A DNA stretch of 64,000 bases from an uncultured Cohaesibacter sp. (GCF_963667045.1 NZ_OY762934.1:4222501-4286500); one strand, 5' to 3'; shown: positions 1 through 9,108, numbered from the stretch's first letter. Program-made: numbers and translations. The notes: generated from the letters alone by a model not told the origin.

Positions 1-333
1 TGCACGGGCTGTTTTGGCCATGGCCACGATGTCGGCGCTGGCACCAGATTGGGACACGGCAAGCGCGGCGGCGTGTCCCATCTTCATGGGCGCACCAAAG
101 ATGGAGGCAATGGATGGCCCTTGCGAAGCGACCGGCAGGCCCAGAACCAGCTCGATGGCATATTTGAGAAAATAGGCGGCGTGGTCGGACGAGCCACGCG
201 CGATGGTCACGACCACATGGGGATCAAAGGCCCGGAAGGCTGCGGCCACGGGCGCGATCGTTTCGGGAGCAGAGGAAAGCAGGCGCGCAACCGCTGCCGG
301 GATTTCTTCGGTTTCTTGCCGCATCAGGGTCAT
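1..333 (-). CDS. SIS-domain amino-sugar phosphate deaminase/isomerase-like protein (partial)
   Basis: Only the first 111 codons are present; the gene runs off the left edge. The start is the ATG at 333-331. The protein begins MTLMRQETEEIP and carries a SIS-fold segment with the motif ARGSSDHAAYF and, further on, VSQSGASADIV, which resembles the sugar isomerase half of GlmS and its stand-alone paralogues. Stand-alone GlmS-like SIS proteins beside a GntR/UTRA regulator in alphaproteobacteria are often the alternative glucosamine-6-phosphate deaminase (NagB-II). That assignment is inference from family and context, since the catalytic C-terminal part is not visible. AgaS-like function is the main alternative. 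It lies 111 bases downstream of the GntR gene, on the same strand. Confidence 0.75.
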   Translation of the reverse strand, partial: MTLMRQETEEIPAAVARLLSSAPETIAPVAAAFRAFDPHVVVTIARGSSDHAAYFLKYAIELVLGLPVASQGPSIASIFGAPMKMGHAAALAVSQSGASADIVAMAKTARA

Positions 334-444
334 GACAAACAGCTTTCTTTCTGGCTTTGCTTTTGCTTTCTGGGGCGCATCTGGAACCGTTGGTCCGGCG
401 CGTTGTTGAAGGCGTCAATGCTGACGCCCGACGATGTTGGCGCC

Positions 445-1209
445 CTATCTTGGAAAACTCATTTCCGCGACGAAGTCATAGGTGTCGCCGCGATAAAGGG
501 ATCTGGTGAATTCGATGGCCCGGCCGCTCTGGACGTAGGAAATGCGCTGAATGCTGAGACCGGCGATGCCGGGTGCTACGCCCAGCAGCTCCGCCTGGGG
601 AGCCTGAAGGTTGACGGCTGAAATCTTCTGCACGGCGCGAACCGGCCGGTTGCCGCTGCGTTCGAGGATTTCATAGAGCGAGCTTTTCACTTCCTCCGGG
701 TCCGGCAGAATGTCCACTGGCAGAACCGCCCTTTCCAGCGCCATCGGCTGGCCGTTGGCCTCGCGCAGGCGATGCAGGCAGGAGACATGGCCGCTGGCGG
801 ACAGACCGAGGGTCAGGATCTCTTCCGGCGAGGGGCGACGGATTTCCCGCTCCAGCCAGTTGGACGAGGTCTTGAGGCCGCGGGCCAGCATGTCCTCGGT
901 GAAGGAGGTGAGGTGGGAGAGCGACTGTTCCACCTTGTTGGCCTGCTCGCGGACAAAGGAGCCCGAGCCCTGCCGCTGCTCGACGACGCCTTTCTTGACA
1001 AGTTCCTGAATGGCCTTGCGGACGGTGACGCGGGACAACTCGGCCAGCTCGGCGATTTCCCGCTCGGCGGGCAGCGAGTGACCTGGCAGCAGAAGCCCCT
1101 GTTCGATCCCTTTTTCAATGCGACGGCTGAGGACGGCATATAACGGTCCCGTCTTTTTGCTCAGCCAGTCGCCGGATCGAAGGAAGTCTTCCACATTCAT
1201 CTGGGGCAT
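445..1209 (-). CDS. GntR-family regulator, HutC/UTRA subfamily (NagQ-like)
   Basis: 254 residues. The N-terminal winged helix spans about residues 23-90, with the typical GntR helix-turn-helix (PAEREIAELAELSRVTVRKA). The C-terminal half (about 100-245) is a UTRA ligand-binding domain with the usual ERAVLP and FTRSLYRGD-like stretches. UTRA regulators bind small sugar phosphates or amino acids and release DNA. Because it is followed by a SIS-domain deaminase-like gene and is divergent from a murQ-ABC operon, I infer it senses an amino-sugar phosphate and controls one or both directions. Half-sites of the form TTGGTA/TACCAA occur in the 270-base divergent region (around 1359-1367 and 1429-1436), but no full operator is convincing. 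Confidence 0.85.
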   Translation of the reverse strand: MPQMNVEDFLRSGDWLSKKTGPLYAVLSRRIEKGIEQGLLLPGHSLPAEREIAELAELSRVTVRKAIQELVKKGVVEQRQGSGSFVREQANKVEQSLSHLTSFTEDMLARGLKTSSNWLEREIRRPSPEEILTLGLSASGHVSCLHRLREANGQPMALERAVLPVDILPDPEEVKSSLYEILERSGNRPVRAVQKISAVNLQAPQAELLGVAPGIAGLSIQRISYVQSGRAIEFTRSLYRGDTYDFVAEMSFPR

Positions 1210-1423
1210 CCCCGCATCACTCTTTGAGCCTTGTCCGATTTGCCTTTTGAAAAGCGGTCTGAAAAGGGGCGATATCCATTGTAACAGGATGGCTGCTTGT
1301 CTTTCCGCTGTCTCCTTTTTTCATACCGCAAAGATGGCAAGAAAGAAAGACCAAAACAATACCAAATTTCTGGCTGCTTAAAATTTTTGCCCACAATGCA
1401 TGAAATTACACCACAATAAGCGA

Positions 1424-1451
1424 TAGACATTTGGTACTTGATAGGTATTAT
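1424..1451 (+). promoter_or_regulatory. Candidate promoter of the murQ-ABC operon
   Basis: TAGACA at 1424-1429 and TATTAT at 1446-1451 are separated by 16 bases, about 30 bases before the proposed GTG start. TTGGTA (1431-1436) lies between them and mirrors ATACCAAAT at 1359-1367, so a repressor could bind here. This is weak, pattern-based support only. Confidence 0.3.
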
Positions 1452-1479
1452 ATTGAAATGTCGAAATAGGGGGACAGTC

Positions 1480-2385
1480 GTGGTCAGTATCACGGAAAAG
1501 CTGCACGCCAATGCTATTGGCCTTGATGCGCGCGAGCCGCTGGAAATTGCAGCTCTGCTCGTGCAAAGTCAGGCCGATGCGGCGCGTGTGGTGGCTGACG
1601 TCCTGCCTGAATTGTGTATGGGGGCGGAGTATATGGCCGCTTCGATGCATGCCAAGGGCTCCCTGATCTATGCGGCAGCCGGGTCATCTGCCCTGATGAT
1701 GCTGGCTGATGCGCTGGAGCTTGGCGGCACCTTCGGTATCGAGCCCGGGGCCGTCCGGGTTCTGATGGCCGGTGGCATTCCAGACAATTTCCAGATGCCC
1801 GGGGATACCGAAGACGAAACGGCTTCCCTCAAGAATACCCTTGCCGACGTTACCGCAAGGGATACGCTGGTGGCCGTGTCGGCCAGCGGCAGCACGCCCT
1901 ACACTCTGGAGGCGGCCCGTATCGCCAAGGAGAAGGGGGCGCGGATCATCGCCATTGCCAACAATCCCGATACGCCACTGCTTGCGCTGGGTGACTGTTC
2001 GATCCTCTTGCACACCGCGCCGGAAGTTGTTTCCGGTTCGACGCGCATGGGGGCGGCGACGGCGCAGAAGATTGTCATGAACACGATGTCCACCCTGATG
2101 GCCATCCATCTTGGTCATGTCCATGACGGGATGATGGTGAATCTCAAGGCGGACAATCACAAGCTGAAGAAGCGGGCGAGCCAGATCGTGCAGATAATAG
2201 CCGATGTGCCCGAGAATACAGCGGATGAAGCATTGTTGCTGACCGGTGACAATGTCAAGCTTGCCAGTCTCATTGCAGGTGGCAGGGTTGGGCTTGAGGA
2301 GGCGCGTCATCTGCTGGACACGGAAAAAGGAAATTTGCGCGGCGCCCTGACGCGGCTCGCAAGCACGTACCAGTTTCAAGAATAA
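1480..2385 (+). CDS. murQ: MurQ-like N-acetylmuramic acid 6-phosphate etherase (SIS domain)
   Basis: 301 residues from the GTG at 1480, chosen because AGGGGGA lies 6-7 bases upstream; an in-frame TTG at 1438 lacks such a site. MurQ cleaves the lactyl ether of MurNAc-6-phosphate to give GlcNAc-6-phosphate and lactate. Visible family features are the SIS core (AAAGSSALMMLADALELGG), a VSASGSTPYT phosphate-binding loop, and the strongly MurQ-like GSTRMGAATAQKIVMN followed by MVNLKADNHKL. Glutamates equivalent to the catalytic pair appear kept (DALELGGTFG; DTEDET). Length matches the family, about 300. It is divergent enough from E. coli MurQ that a related ether or amino-sugar substrate is possible. 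First gene of a six-gene operon with a CUT1 importer; no MurNAc/anhMurNAc kinase is visible in the window. Confidence 0.8.
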   Translation: MVSITEKLHANAIGLDAREPLEIAALLVQSQADAARVVADVLPELCMGAEYMAASMHAKGSLIYAAAGSSALMMLADALELGGTFGIEPGAVRVLMAGGIPDNFQMPGDTEDETASLKNTLADVTARDTLVAVSASGSTPYTLEAARIAKEKGARIIAIANNPDTPLLALGDCSILLHTAPEVVSGSTRMGAATAQKIVMNTMSTLMAIHLGHVHDGMMVNLKADNHKLKKRASQIVQIIADVPENTADEALLLTGDNVKLASLIAGGRVGLEEARHLLDTEKGNLRGALTRLASTYQFQE

Positions 2386-2440
2386 CAATTCGGAACAACC
2401 GAGGATCGAGCAACCCTTAACAGCGAGGTTCAACGTAATC

Positions 2441-3688
2441 ATGAAGTTCACTCCATTTGCTCTTTTGGCTGCAACATTGCTCAGCAGCGCCGCTTATGCG
2501 GAAGACGTTACCCTGACGATCGAAAGCTGGCGTAACGACGACCTGAAACTCTGGCAGGAAAAGATCATTCCGGCCTTTGAAGCCAGCAATCCTGGCATCA
2601 AGCTGAAATTTGTCCCGATGGCTCCGACCGAATACAACTCGGCCATCAATTCCAAGCTGGGTGCCGGTTCTGCCGGTGACATCATCAGCTGCCGTCCGTT
2701 CGATGCCTCTCTTGCCCTTTACAAGGCAGGCTATCTGGCCGATCTGACCAGCATGGAAGCCATGGGCAACTTCTCTGACGTTGCCAAGGCCGCCTGGCAG
2801 ACCGACGATGCCGCACACACCTTCTGCGTGCCGATGGCGTCTGTCATCCATGGCTTCATCTACAACAAGGACGCCTTTGACGAACTGGGCCTTGCTGTTC
2901 CTGAAACCGAAGACGAATTCTTCTCCGTTCTCGACAAGATCAAGACAGACGGCACCTATATTCCGATGGCCATGGGCACCAATGACCAGTGGGAAGCTGC
3001 CACCATGGGTTACCAGAATATCGGCCCGACCTACTGGAAGGGTGAAGAAGGCCGTCTGGCTCTGATCAAGGGCGAGCAGAAGCTGACTGATCCGCAGTGG
3101 ACCGAGCCTTATGCGGTTCTGCACAAGTGGGCTCCGTATCTGGGCGATGGCTATGAAGCACAGACCTATCCGGACAGCCAGAACCTGTTCACGCTTGGCC
3201 GTGCCGCCATCTATCCGGCTGGCTCGTGGGAAATCTCCGGCTTCAACGAACAGGCCGACTTCAAGATGGGCGCCTTCAAGCCTCCTGTAAGAACCAAGGG
3301 CGATACCTGCTACATTTCCGACCATGTTGATATCGGTATCGGCATGAACACCAAGACGCCAAATCCGGAAGCGGCAAAGACCTTCCTTGCATGGGTTGCT
3401 TCGCCAGCCTTTGCCGAGATCTTTGGCAACGCCCTGCCGGGCTTCTTTCCGCTCAGCAAGACGCCGGTTGATATCAAGGATCCGCTGGCTCAGGAATTCG
3501 TAAGCTGGCGTGGCGATTGCGAAACCACGATCCGGTCCACCTACCAGATTCTGTCTCGCGGCACGCCAAACCTTGAAAACGAAACCTGGGGTGCGTCCGT
3601 TGCTGCCATCAAGGGCACGTCCACACCGGAAGAGCTCGGCAAGAAACTGCAGGAAGGCCTCGACAGCTGGTATAAACCCGGCATGTAA
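2441..3688 (+). CDS. CUT1-family sugar ABC transporter substrate-binding protein
   Basis: 415 residues. A Sec signal peptide (MKFTPFALLAATLLSSAAYA, cleaved before EDVTL) marks a periplasmic protein. The rest is a type 1 solute-binding fold (MalE/UgpB class) with DIISCRPFDASLALYKAG, FIYNKDAFDELGL and a C-terminal IGIGMNTKTPNPEAAKTFLAWV segment typical of CUT1 binding proteins. It lies 55 bases after the MurQ-like gene and before two permeases, so the ligand is probably an amino sugar or small glycan, perhaps a muropeptide sugar. Ligand assignment is inference. A stem-loop follows the stop codon (3711-3736), consistent with higher expression than the permeases. Confidence 0.9.
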   Translation: MKFTPFALLAATLLSSAAYAEDVTLTIESWRNDDLKLWQEKIIPAFEASNPGIKLKFVPMAPTEYNSAINSKLGAGSAGDIISCRPFDASLALYKAGYLADLTSMEAMGNFSDVAKAAWQTDDAAHTFCVPMASVIHGFIYNKDAFDELGLAVPETEDEFFSVLDKIKTDGTYIPMAMGTNDQWEAATMGYQNIGPTYWKGEEGRLALIKGEQKLTDPQWTEPYAVLHKWAPYLGDGYEAQTYPDSQNLFTLGRAAIYPAGSWEISGFNEQADFKMGAFKPPVRTKGDTCYISDHVDIGIGMNTKTPNPEAAKTFLAWVASPAFAEIFGNALPGFFPLSKTPVDIKDPLAQEFVSWRGDCETTIRSTYQILSRGTPNLENETWGASVAAIKGTSTPEELGKKLQEGLDSWYKPGM

Positions 3689-3710
3689 GCCAATCTGAAC
3701 AGACCATGTC

Positions 3711-3736
3711 GGTCGGGCGGGGTGTCCTGCCTGACC
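3711..3736 (+). promoter_or_regulatory. Intercistronic stem-loop after the binding-protein gene
   Basis: GGTCGGGCGGG (3711-3721) pairs with CCTGCCTGACC (3726-3736), 11 bp including two G-U pairs, around a GTGT loop. There is no T tract, so it is more likely an mRNA 3'-end stabiliser or processing barrier than a full terminator. It separates the binding-protein gene from the permease genes. Confidence 0.6.
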
Positions 3737-3875
3737 GATACCGTTGACGGGCTGGCTCCTGCGCCCTGGGCCTCCTTTGATGAGGCACCCGTCGACCCCT
3801 TCAGAGCCCTCGCGCCTATGGCCTGTGCAGCCTTTGCGGCGTTTTGGAAACCGGGTTCCGCTACTGGAGAACGCG

Positions 3876-4790
3876 ATGCAAGCTTCCCGCTTCCGATGGC
3901 ATATTGTCATTTTTCTGGCGCCTGCGGTCATTGTCTATACGGCGGTCATGATTTTTCCGCTGTTCAATACCTTGCGTCTTGCCCTCTATACCGATGTTGA
4001 TCAGGTCCGCACCTTTATCGGTCTGGACAATTTCAACCGGCTGTTCGGCGACCCGCGCTGGTCGGAACAGTTCTGGAATGCGCTTGGCAACAATTTCAAA
4101 TTCTTCTTCATCCATATGCTGGTGCAGAACCCGATCGGGATTGTGCTGGCTGCGATGCTCAGCCATCCGCGCCTGCGCTTTGCCGCGCTCTACCGGTCGG
4201 CCATCTTCATTCCAACCATTCTCAGCTTCGTGATCGTCGGTTTTGCCTGGAAGCTGATCCTGTCGCCGATCTGGGGCATTGCGCCCTCAATGCTGGATGC
4301 GGTTGGGCTCAAGTCGCTGTTCGCGCCATGGCTTGGCAAGGAAGCCTACGCGCTGGTGGCCCTGTCGCTGGTCTCGGTCTGGCAGTTCGTCGGCATTCCG
4401 ATGATGCTGATCTATGCGGCACTGCTGTCGATCCCGGAAGAAATTCTGGAGGCAGGCGAGATTGATGGCATCACGGGCATCAATGCCTTCTGGAAAATCA
4501 AGCTGCCGCTCATCCTGCCGTCCATCGGCATCATTTCGATCCTGACCTTCGTGGGCAACTTCAATGCGTTCGACCTGATCTATGCGGCGCAAGGGGCGTT
4601 GGCAGGTCCGAATTTCTCGACGGACATTCTGGGCACTTTCCTCTATCGCACCTTCTTCGGCTTCCAGCTGCAGTTGGGTGATCCCTATATGGGGTCTGCG
4701 GTGGCAGGGACGATGTTTGCCATCATCCTTGTCGGTGTCTGCATCTATCTGTTCGGCATCCAGACGCGCATGCGGCGCTATCAGCTCTAG
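3876..4790 (+). CDS. CUT1 sugar ABC transporter permease (MalF/UgpA type)
   Basis: 304 residues from the ATG at 3876, preceded by TGGAGA at the right distance; the same frame is open back to 3744, but that stretch is arginine/proline-rich and not membrane-like. The protein starts MQASRFRWHIVIFLAPAVIVY, with about six membrane segments, and carries the EAA-type loop that docks to the ATPase (EEILEAGEIDGITGINAFWKIKLPLILPS, seen at about residues 190-215). It is the first of two permeases forming the membrane channel of the importer in this operon. The 187 bases between the binding-protein stop and this start contain the stem-loop. Confidence 0.9.
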   Translation: MQASRFRWHIVIFLAPAVIVYTAVMIFPLFNTLRLALYTDVDQVRTFIGLDNFNRLFGDPRWSEQFWNALGNNFKFFFIHMLVQNPIGIVLAAMLSHPRLRFAALYRSAIFIPTILSFVIVGFAWKLILSPIWGIAPSMLDAVGLKSLFAPWLGKEAYALVALSLVSVWQFVGIPMMLIYAALLSIPEEILEAGEIDGITGINAFWKIKLPLILPSIGIISILTFVGNFNAFDLIYAAQGALAGPNFSTDILGTFLYRTFFGFQLQLGDPYMGSAVAGTMFAIILVGVCIYLFGIQTRMRRYQL

Positions 4791-4801
4791 GAGGCGGTTT
4801 C

Positions 4802-5641
4802 ATGAACAAGGCACGGACCAATCCAGTCAGCGCTGCCGCCATGCACGGCGCGCTCATTCTCTACACGTTGATCGCGCTGTTTCCGGTGTTTGTCATCCTG
4901 ATCAACAGCTTCAAGACCCGCAAGGCGATCTTTCGCGAACCGTTGTCGTTGCCCAGCAGCGACAGTTTTTCAATGATCGGCTATGAGACGGTGATGAAGC
5001 AGGGGGACTTCTTCCTCTATTTCCAGAACTCGATGATCGTCACCGTAGCGTCGTTGTTCTTCATCCTGCTGTTCGGCTCCATGGCGGCTTTCGCGCTCAG
5101 CGAATACCGCTTCAAGGGCAATCTGGTCATGGGGCTCTATCTGGCGCTCGGCATCATGATCCCGATCCGTATAGGCACGGTGGCCATTCTGGAAATGATG
5201 GTCGCGACGGGGCTGGTCAATACGCTATGGTCGCTGATCCTTGTCTATACGGCGCAAGGGTTGCCGCTGGCGGTGTTCATTCTCAGTGAATTCATGCGGC
5301 AGGTGTCCGATGATCTCAAGGATGCCGGTCGGGTTGACGGGCTTAGTGAATACACGATTTTTGCTCGCATTGTCGTGCCGCTGGTACGGCCCGCCATGGC
5401 GACGGTTGCGGTGTTCAACATGATCCCGATCTGGAACGATCTGTGGTTTCCGCTGATCCTTGCACCGGCTGAGGAAACCAAAACACTGACGCTCGGCAGT
5501 CAGGTCTTCATCGGTCAGTTTGTCACGGACTGGAACGCGGTGCTGTCCGCATTGTCCATGGCGATCCTGCCGGTTCTCATTCTCTATGTCATCTTCTCGC
5601 GGCAATTGATCCGCGGTATCACGTCGGGGGCAGTCAAATGA
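4802..5641 (+). CDS. CUT1 sugar ABC transporter permease (MalG/UgpE type)
   Basis: 279 residues, starting 11 bases after the previous permease, with GGAGG just before the ATG. It has about six membrane spans, the MalG-like start (LIALFPVFVILINSFKTRKAIF) and the EAA loop (DDLKDAGRVDGLSEYTIFARIVVPLVRP). Together with the preceding gene it forms the heterodimeric permease. The stop overlaps the start of the oxidoreductase gene in an ATGA, indicating translational coupling. Confidence 0.9.
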   Translation: MNKARTNPVSAAAMHGALILYTLIALFPVFVILINSFKTRKAIFREPLSLPSSDSFSMIGYETVMKQGDFFLYFQNSMIVTVASLFFILLFGSMAAFALSEYRFKGNLVMGLYLALGIMIPIRIGTVAILEMMVATGLVNTLWSLILVYTAQGLPLAVFILSEFMRQVSDDLKDAGRVDGLSEYTIFARIVVPLVRPAMATVAVFNMIPIWNDLWFPLILAPAEETKTLTLGSQVFIGQFVTDWNAVLSALSMAILPVLILYVIFSRQLIRGITSGAVK

Positions 5642-6669
5642 TCCGGACACTTGTCGCAGGGCTGGGCAACATGGGCTATGCCCACGCTTTGGCCCACCAT
5701 CATCATCCAGACTCTGAAATCGTCGCGCTGGTCAATCGCACCGGAGAGGTGCCGGAAGGGCCTCTACAGGGCTATCCGGTCTTTGCCGATTTCCATGAGG
5801 GACTGGCTGCCAGCAAGCCTGATCTTGTGGCCATCGCCACCTACACGGACACGCATGTGGATTTTGCCTGCGCTGCGATGGAGGCGGGGGCGCATGTGTT
5901 TGTCGAAAAACCGCTGTCGATGACCGTGGAGGGAGCAAAGCGGGTTGTCGAGACGGCCAGACGTACCGGCCGCAAGCTGGTGGTCGGCTATATCCTGCGC
6001 CACCATCCCTCGTGGATCCGCTTTGTTGCTGAAGCCCGCGCTCTTGGGGGGCCTTACGTTTTCCGGCTCAACCTCAACCAGCAGTCCAGTGGCCACGAAT
6101 GGGAGACCCACAAGGCGCTGATGCAGACCACGAGCCCGATTGTCGATTGCGGTGTGCATTATGTGGATGTGATGTGCCAGATCACCGACGCCAAACCGCT
6201 GCGAGTCAACGGCATCGGCCTGCGTCTCTCCGATGAAATCGGGCCGGAGATGTACAACTATGGCCAGCTGCAGGTGACCTTTGCCGATGGCTCGGTTGGC
6301 TGGTATGAGGCCGGTTGGGGGCCGATGATGTCGGAAACGGCCTTCTTCGTCAAAGATATCGTCTCGCCGAACGGCGCCGTGTCGATTGTCGATGGCAACA
6401 AGGGCGCCAGCGCCGATGTCGACGGACACACCAAGGTCGGTGGCATTCTCGTGCACCGGCCGGAGGGAGACCGGCATATCGATCTGACTGGAGAGCCGGG
6501 CCATAACGAACTATGTGCTGCCGAGCAGGATTTCATCCTCAAGGCCATCCGTGACGACATCGACCTTTCCCGCCATATGGAGGATGCCGTTCAGTCGCTG
6601 GCGATCTGCCTTGCCGCTGATCAAAGCATCCGGACCGGCAAGACTGTCATTCTTGAGGAACCCGCCTAA
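5638..6669 (+). CDS. Gfo/Idh/MocA-family NAD(P)-dependent oxidoreductase
   Basis: 343 residues. The N-terminal Rossmann fold shows GLGNMGYAHA, and the diagnostic EKP motif occurs in HVFVEKPLSMTVEGAK, the lysine being the usual catalytic residue. The C-terminal half is the alpha/beta dehydrogenase domain. Members oxidise or reduce sugars, cyclitols or amino-sugar derivatives at a ring or side-chain carbon. Being inside an operon with a MurQ-like etherase and a CUT1 importer, it probably acts on the imported sugar. Which substrate it uses cannot be read from the sequence. It overlaps the neighbouring genes at both ends (ATGA upstream, TAATG downstream). Confidence 0.88.
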   Translation: MIRTLVAGLGNMGYAHALAHHHHPDSEIVALVNRTGEVPEGPLQGYPVFADFHEGLAASKPDLVAIATYTDTHVDFACAAMEAGAHVFVEKPLSMTVEGAKRVVETARRTGRKLVVGYILRHHPSWIRFVAEARALGGPYVFRLNLNQQSSGHEWETHKALMQTTSPIVDCGVHYVDVMCQITDAKPLRVNGIGLRLSDEIGPEMYNYGQLQVTFADGSVGWYEAGWGPMMSETAFFVKDIVSPNGAVSIVDGNKGASADVDGHTKVGGILVHRPEGDRHIDLTGEPGHNELCAAEQDFILKAIRDDIDLSRHMEDAVQSLAICLAADQSIRTGKTVILEEPA

Positions 6670-7646
6670 TGAGTGCACTGACGCTGAAAAATGTTTTCAA
6701 GACCTTCGGGACCACCGAGGTGCTCAGGGATATCAGTATCGAGGTTGAGAAGGGAGAGTTCGTCGTTTTCGTCGGGCCTTCGGGCTGTGGCAAGTCCACC
6801 CTGCTGCGCGTCGTTGCCGGGCTCGAGGATGCCTCTGCCGGCGAGGTCTATATCGATGGCAATCTGGTCAACAGTGTGCCGCCGTCCAAGCGCGGTATCG
6901 CCATGGTGTTCCAGTCCTATGCGCTCTATCCCCATCTCAACGTCGCCAACAACATGTCGCTGGCGCTGAAGCAGGAAGGGGTTGCCAAGGCGGAGATTGC
7001 CGAGCGTGTTCAGGAAGCCAGCCGGATGCTGCAGCTTGATGACTATCTCAAGCGCTATCCGTCCGAGCTCTCCGGCGGGCAGCGGCAACGGGTGGCCATT
7101 GGCCGCGCTGTCGTGCGTCACCCCAAGCTGTTCCTGCTTGATGAGCCACTGTCAAATCTCGATGCGGCCTTGCGCGTCAGCACCCGGCTGGAAATCGCCA
7201 ACCTGCACAAGCAGCTGGATGCCACCATGATCTATGTGACGCATGACCAGACCGAGGCGATGACGCTGGCGGATAAGATCGTCGTCCTGCGTGACGGGCG
7301 GGTGGAACAGGTCGGTAGTCCGATGGAGCTTTACAACAAGCCCGCCAACAAATTCGTGGCTGGTTTTCTTGGCTCGCCTGCGATGAACTTCCTGCCTGCC
7401 TCTCTGCTCGAAGCAGGGGACACCCGCACCATCGGCGTCCGGCCGGAGGATCTCTATCTGGCCGATGACGGGCCGCTCGCTGCCACTGTTCAGCATGTGG
7501 AACATCTTGGTGGTGATACCAATGTGATCGCCCTCGTCGGCGAGCATCAGGTAACCGTCCGGCTGTTCGGGCAGCATGACATCAGGCCCGGTCAGGCCCT
7601 CAAGCTCGGGTTTGATGCGCTGAAGCGGCATTATTTCGACGCGTAG
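6669..7646 (+). CDS. Sugar ABC transporter ATP-binding protein (UgpC/MalK type)
   Basis: 325 residues. Walker A is GPSGCGKST (residues about 37-45), Q-loop region VFQSYALYPH, ABC signature LSGGQRQR, Walker [13 protein letters not shown], and the H-loop YVTHDQTEAMTLA. A C-terminal regulatory TOBE-like domain (from about 240) is shorter than in MalK or UgpC, which run to about 355-370 residues. It energises the two permeases of this operon and is its last gene. A strong hairpin follows 37 bases after the stop. Confidence 0.92.
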   Translation: MSALTLKNVFKTFGTTEVLRDISIEVEKGEFVVFVGPSGCGKSTLLRVVAGLEDASAGEVYIDGNLVNSVPPSKRGIAMVFQSYALYPHLNVANNMSLALKQEGVAKAEIAERVQEASRMLQLDDYLKRYPSELSGGQRQRVAIGRAVVRHPKLFLLDEPLSNLDAALRVSTRLEIANLHKQLDATMIYVTHDQTEAMTLADKIVVLRDGRVEQVGSPMELYNKPANKFVAGFLGSPAMNFLPASLLEAGDTRTIGVRPEDLYLADDGPLAATVQHVEHLGGDTNVIALVGEHQVTVRLFGQHDIRPGQALKLGFDALKRHYFDA

Positions 7647-7682
7647 CGTTGCGAAAAACAGGCCAGGTCCGGCGAAGCACTC

Positions 7683-7718
7683 AGCAAAGGCCGCTTCTTT
7701 CGGGGAGCGGCCTTTGCT
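7683..7718 (+). terminator. Hairpin terminator closing the murQ-ABC operon
   Basis: AGCAAAGGCCGCT (7683-7695) and AGCGGCCTTTGCT (7706-7718) form a perfect 13-bp stem with a 10-base loop. No long T tract follows on either strand, so it may be weak or act through RNA protection. Its place between the operon and an unrelated gene supports a termination role. Confidence 0.65.
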
Positions 7719-7824
7719 GCTTCCGGCTCGGTGTCCAGGGAACCAATCCGCCTTGCGGGGCGTTGACAGGAAATGGCGGTCTCATGGACCGCATGTGTTG
7801 CCATGCCGATGAAAGGGACACTGC

Positions 7825-9108
7825 ATGCCAAAATGGCAATGGATCCTGCTTCAGTTGACACGACGCCTGTGGGTGCGGGCGGCCCTGATCGGGCTGCTCG
7901 GGGTCTGTGCCGCTGCGCTGGCGACGCTGGCCGAGACACTGGTGCCGTGGGAACCGCGCTTTGATATCAGCGCTGAGGCCGTTAACAGCATCCTGTCGAT
8001 CATTGCGTCGAGCATGCTGACCGTGACGACCTTTTCTCTGTCGGTTATGACATCCGCCTACAGCTCGGCGACCAGCAATGCCACGCCGCGCGCCACCAAG
8101 TTGCTGATCGAAGACAACATGTCCCAGAATGTGCTGTCCACCTTCATCGGCTCGTTTCTGTTCAGCATCGTTGGCATCGTAGTTCTGAAAACCGGCGCCT
8201 ACGGGCCGCAAGGGCGTGCCGTACTGTTCGGCGTGACCATTGCGGTGATTGCGCTGATCGTGCTCTCGCTTTTGCGATGGATCGACTATCTGACCCAGCT
8301 GGGCCGGGTGGAGAAGGCGGCAGGCCGTGTCGAGACCGCGACGCGGAAGGCGGTGCTGGCTCGACTTGCCCAGCCCTATCTGGGCGGTCAGCCCCTTCGC
8401 CGTGCGGGCAGGATCCCCGATGATGCCCTGACCATCCGGTCTCCGGAAACCGGCTATGTGCAGCATATCGACATGCAGCGCTTGTCCGATTGTGTCGAGG
8501 GGAGAAAGGCACGGCTCTATCTGGATGTGGTGCCCGGTAATTTCGTGTTCCTCAATGCCCCTCTGGCAAGGCTTGTTCTGACCGAAGCTGGGGCGAATGA
8601 GCGGGATGGGAGTGCAGAAGATCTACCCGAAGGTTTGGCGGAGCTGGTGCATGCGGCGATTACCATCGGGCAGGAACGCAGCTTCGATCAGGATCCGCGT
8701 TTCGGCTTTTGCGTGTTGAGTGAAATTGCCACGCGGGCTCTGTCGCCGGGCATCAATGATTCCGGCACGGCCATCGACATTATCGGCCGTATCACGCGAC
8801 TTTTGAGCCTCTGGGCTGCACGTGAGGTAGAGCAGGAGGCTGAGATTGCCTATCCGGCATTGTATGTGCCACCAATCGAAGCCCGAGACCTGTTTGATGA
8901 TGGTTTCAACCAGATCGCCCGCGATGGGGCTGGCCATGTGGAGATCCACTTGCGGTTACGCAAGTCACTGGCCGCTTTGAGCGCGATGGGGGATGAGCCA
9001 TTCCGTACCGCAGCCAGAGAACAGGCGGCACTGGCGCTCAAACGGGCCGAGGCCGCGCTCGGGTTCGCCGAAGACAGGCAGCGGCTGGAGGCCGTGCCGA
9101 TCACTTGA
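7825..9108 (+). CDS. DUF2254 family membrane protein
   Basis: 427 residues. The first third contains about four hydrophobic spans (near residues 17-40, 53-78, 107-127 and 134-153). The remainder is a soluble domain with IRSPETGYVQHIDMQRL and the well-conserved ATRALSPGINDSGTAIDII stretch, typical of DUF2254 (predicted membrane protein). The biochemical role is not known. ATG at 7825 is preceded by GGGAC. It stands alone between the terminator at 7718 and the converging kinase gene, so the sequence gives no functional context. Confidence 0.85.
   Translation: MPKWQWILLQLTRRLWVRAALIGLLGVCAAALATLAETLVPWEPRFDISAEAVNSILSIIASSMLTVTTFSLSVMTSAYSSATSNATPRATKLLIEDNMSQNVLSTFIGSFLFSIVGIVVLKTGAYGPQGRAVLFGVTIAVIALIVLSLLRWIDYLTQLGRVEKAAGRVETATRKAVLARLAQPYLGGQPLRRAGRIPDDALTIRSPETGYVQHIDMQRLSDCVEGRKARLYLDVVPGNFVFLNAPLARLVLTEAGANERDGSAEDLPEGLAELVHAAITIGQERSFDQDPRFGFCVLSEIATRALSPGINDSGTAIDIIGRITRLLSLWAAREVEQEAEIAYPALYVPPIEARDLFDDGFNQIARDGAGHVEIHLRLRKSLAALSAMGDEPFRTAAREQAALALKRAEAALGFAEDRQRLEAVPIT

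Noticed and set aside
2417-3931. 504-codon open frame on the minus strand opposite the binding-protein gene
   Set aside because: It is the antisense shadow of a well-supported CUT1 binding protein; no domain, no ribosome site.
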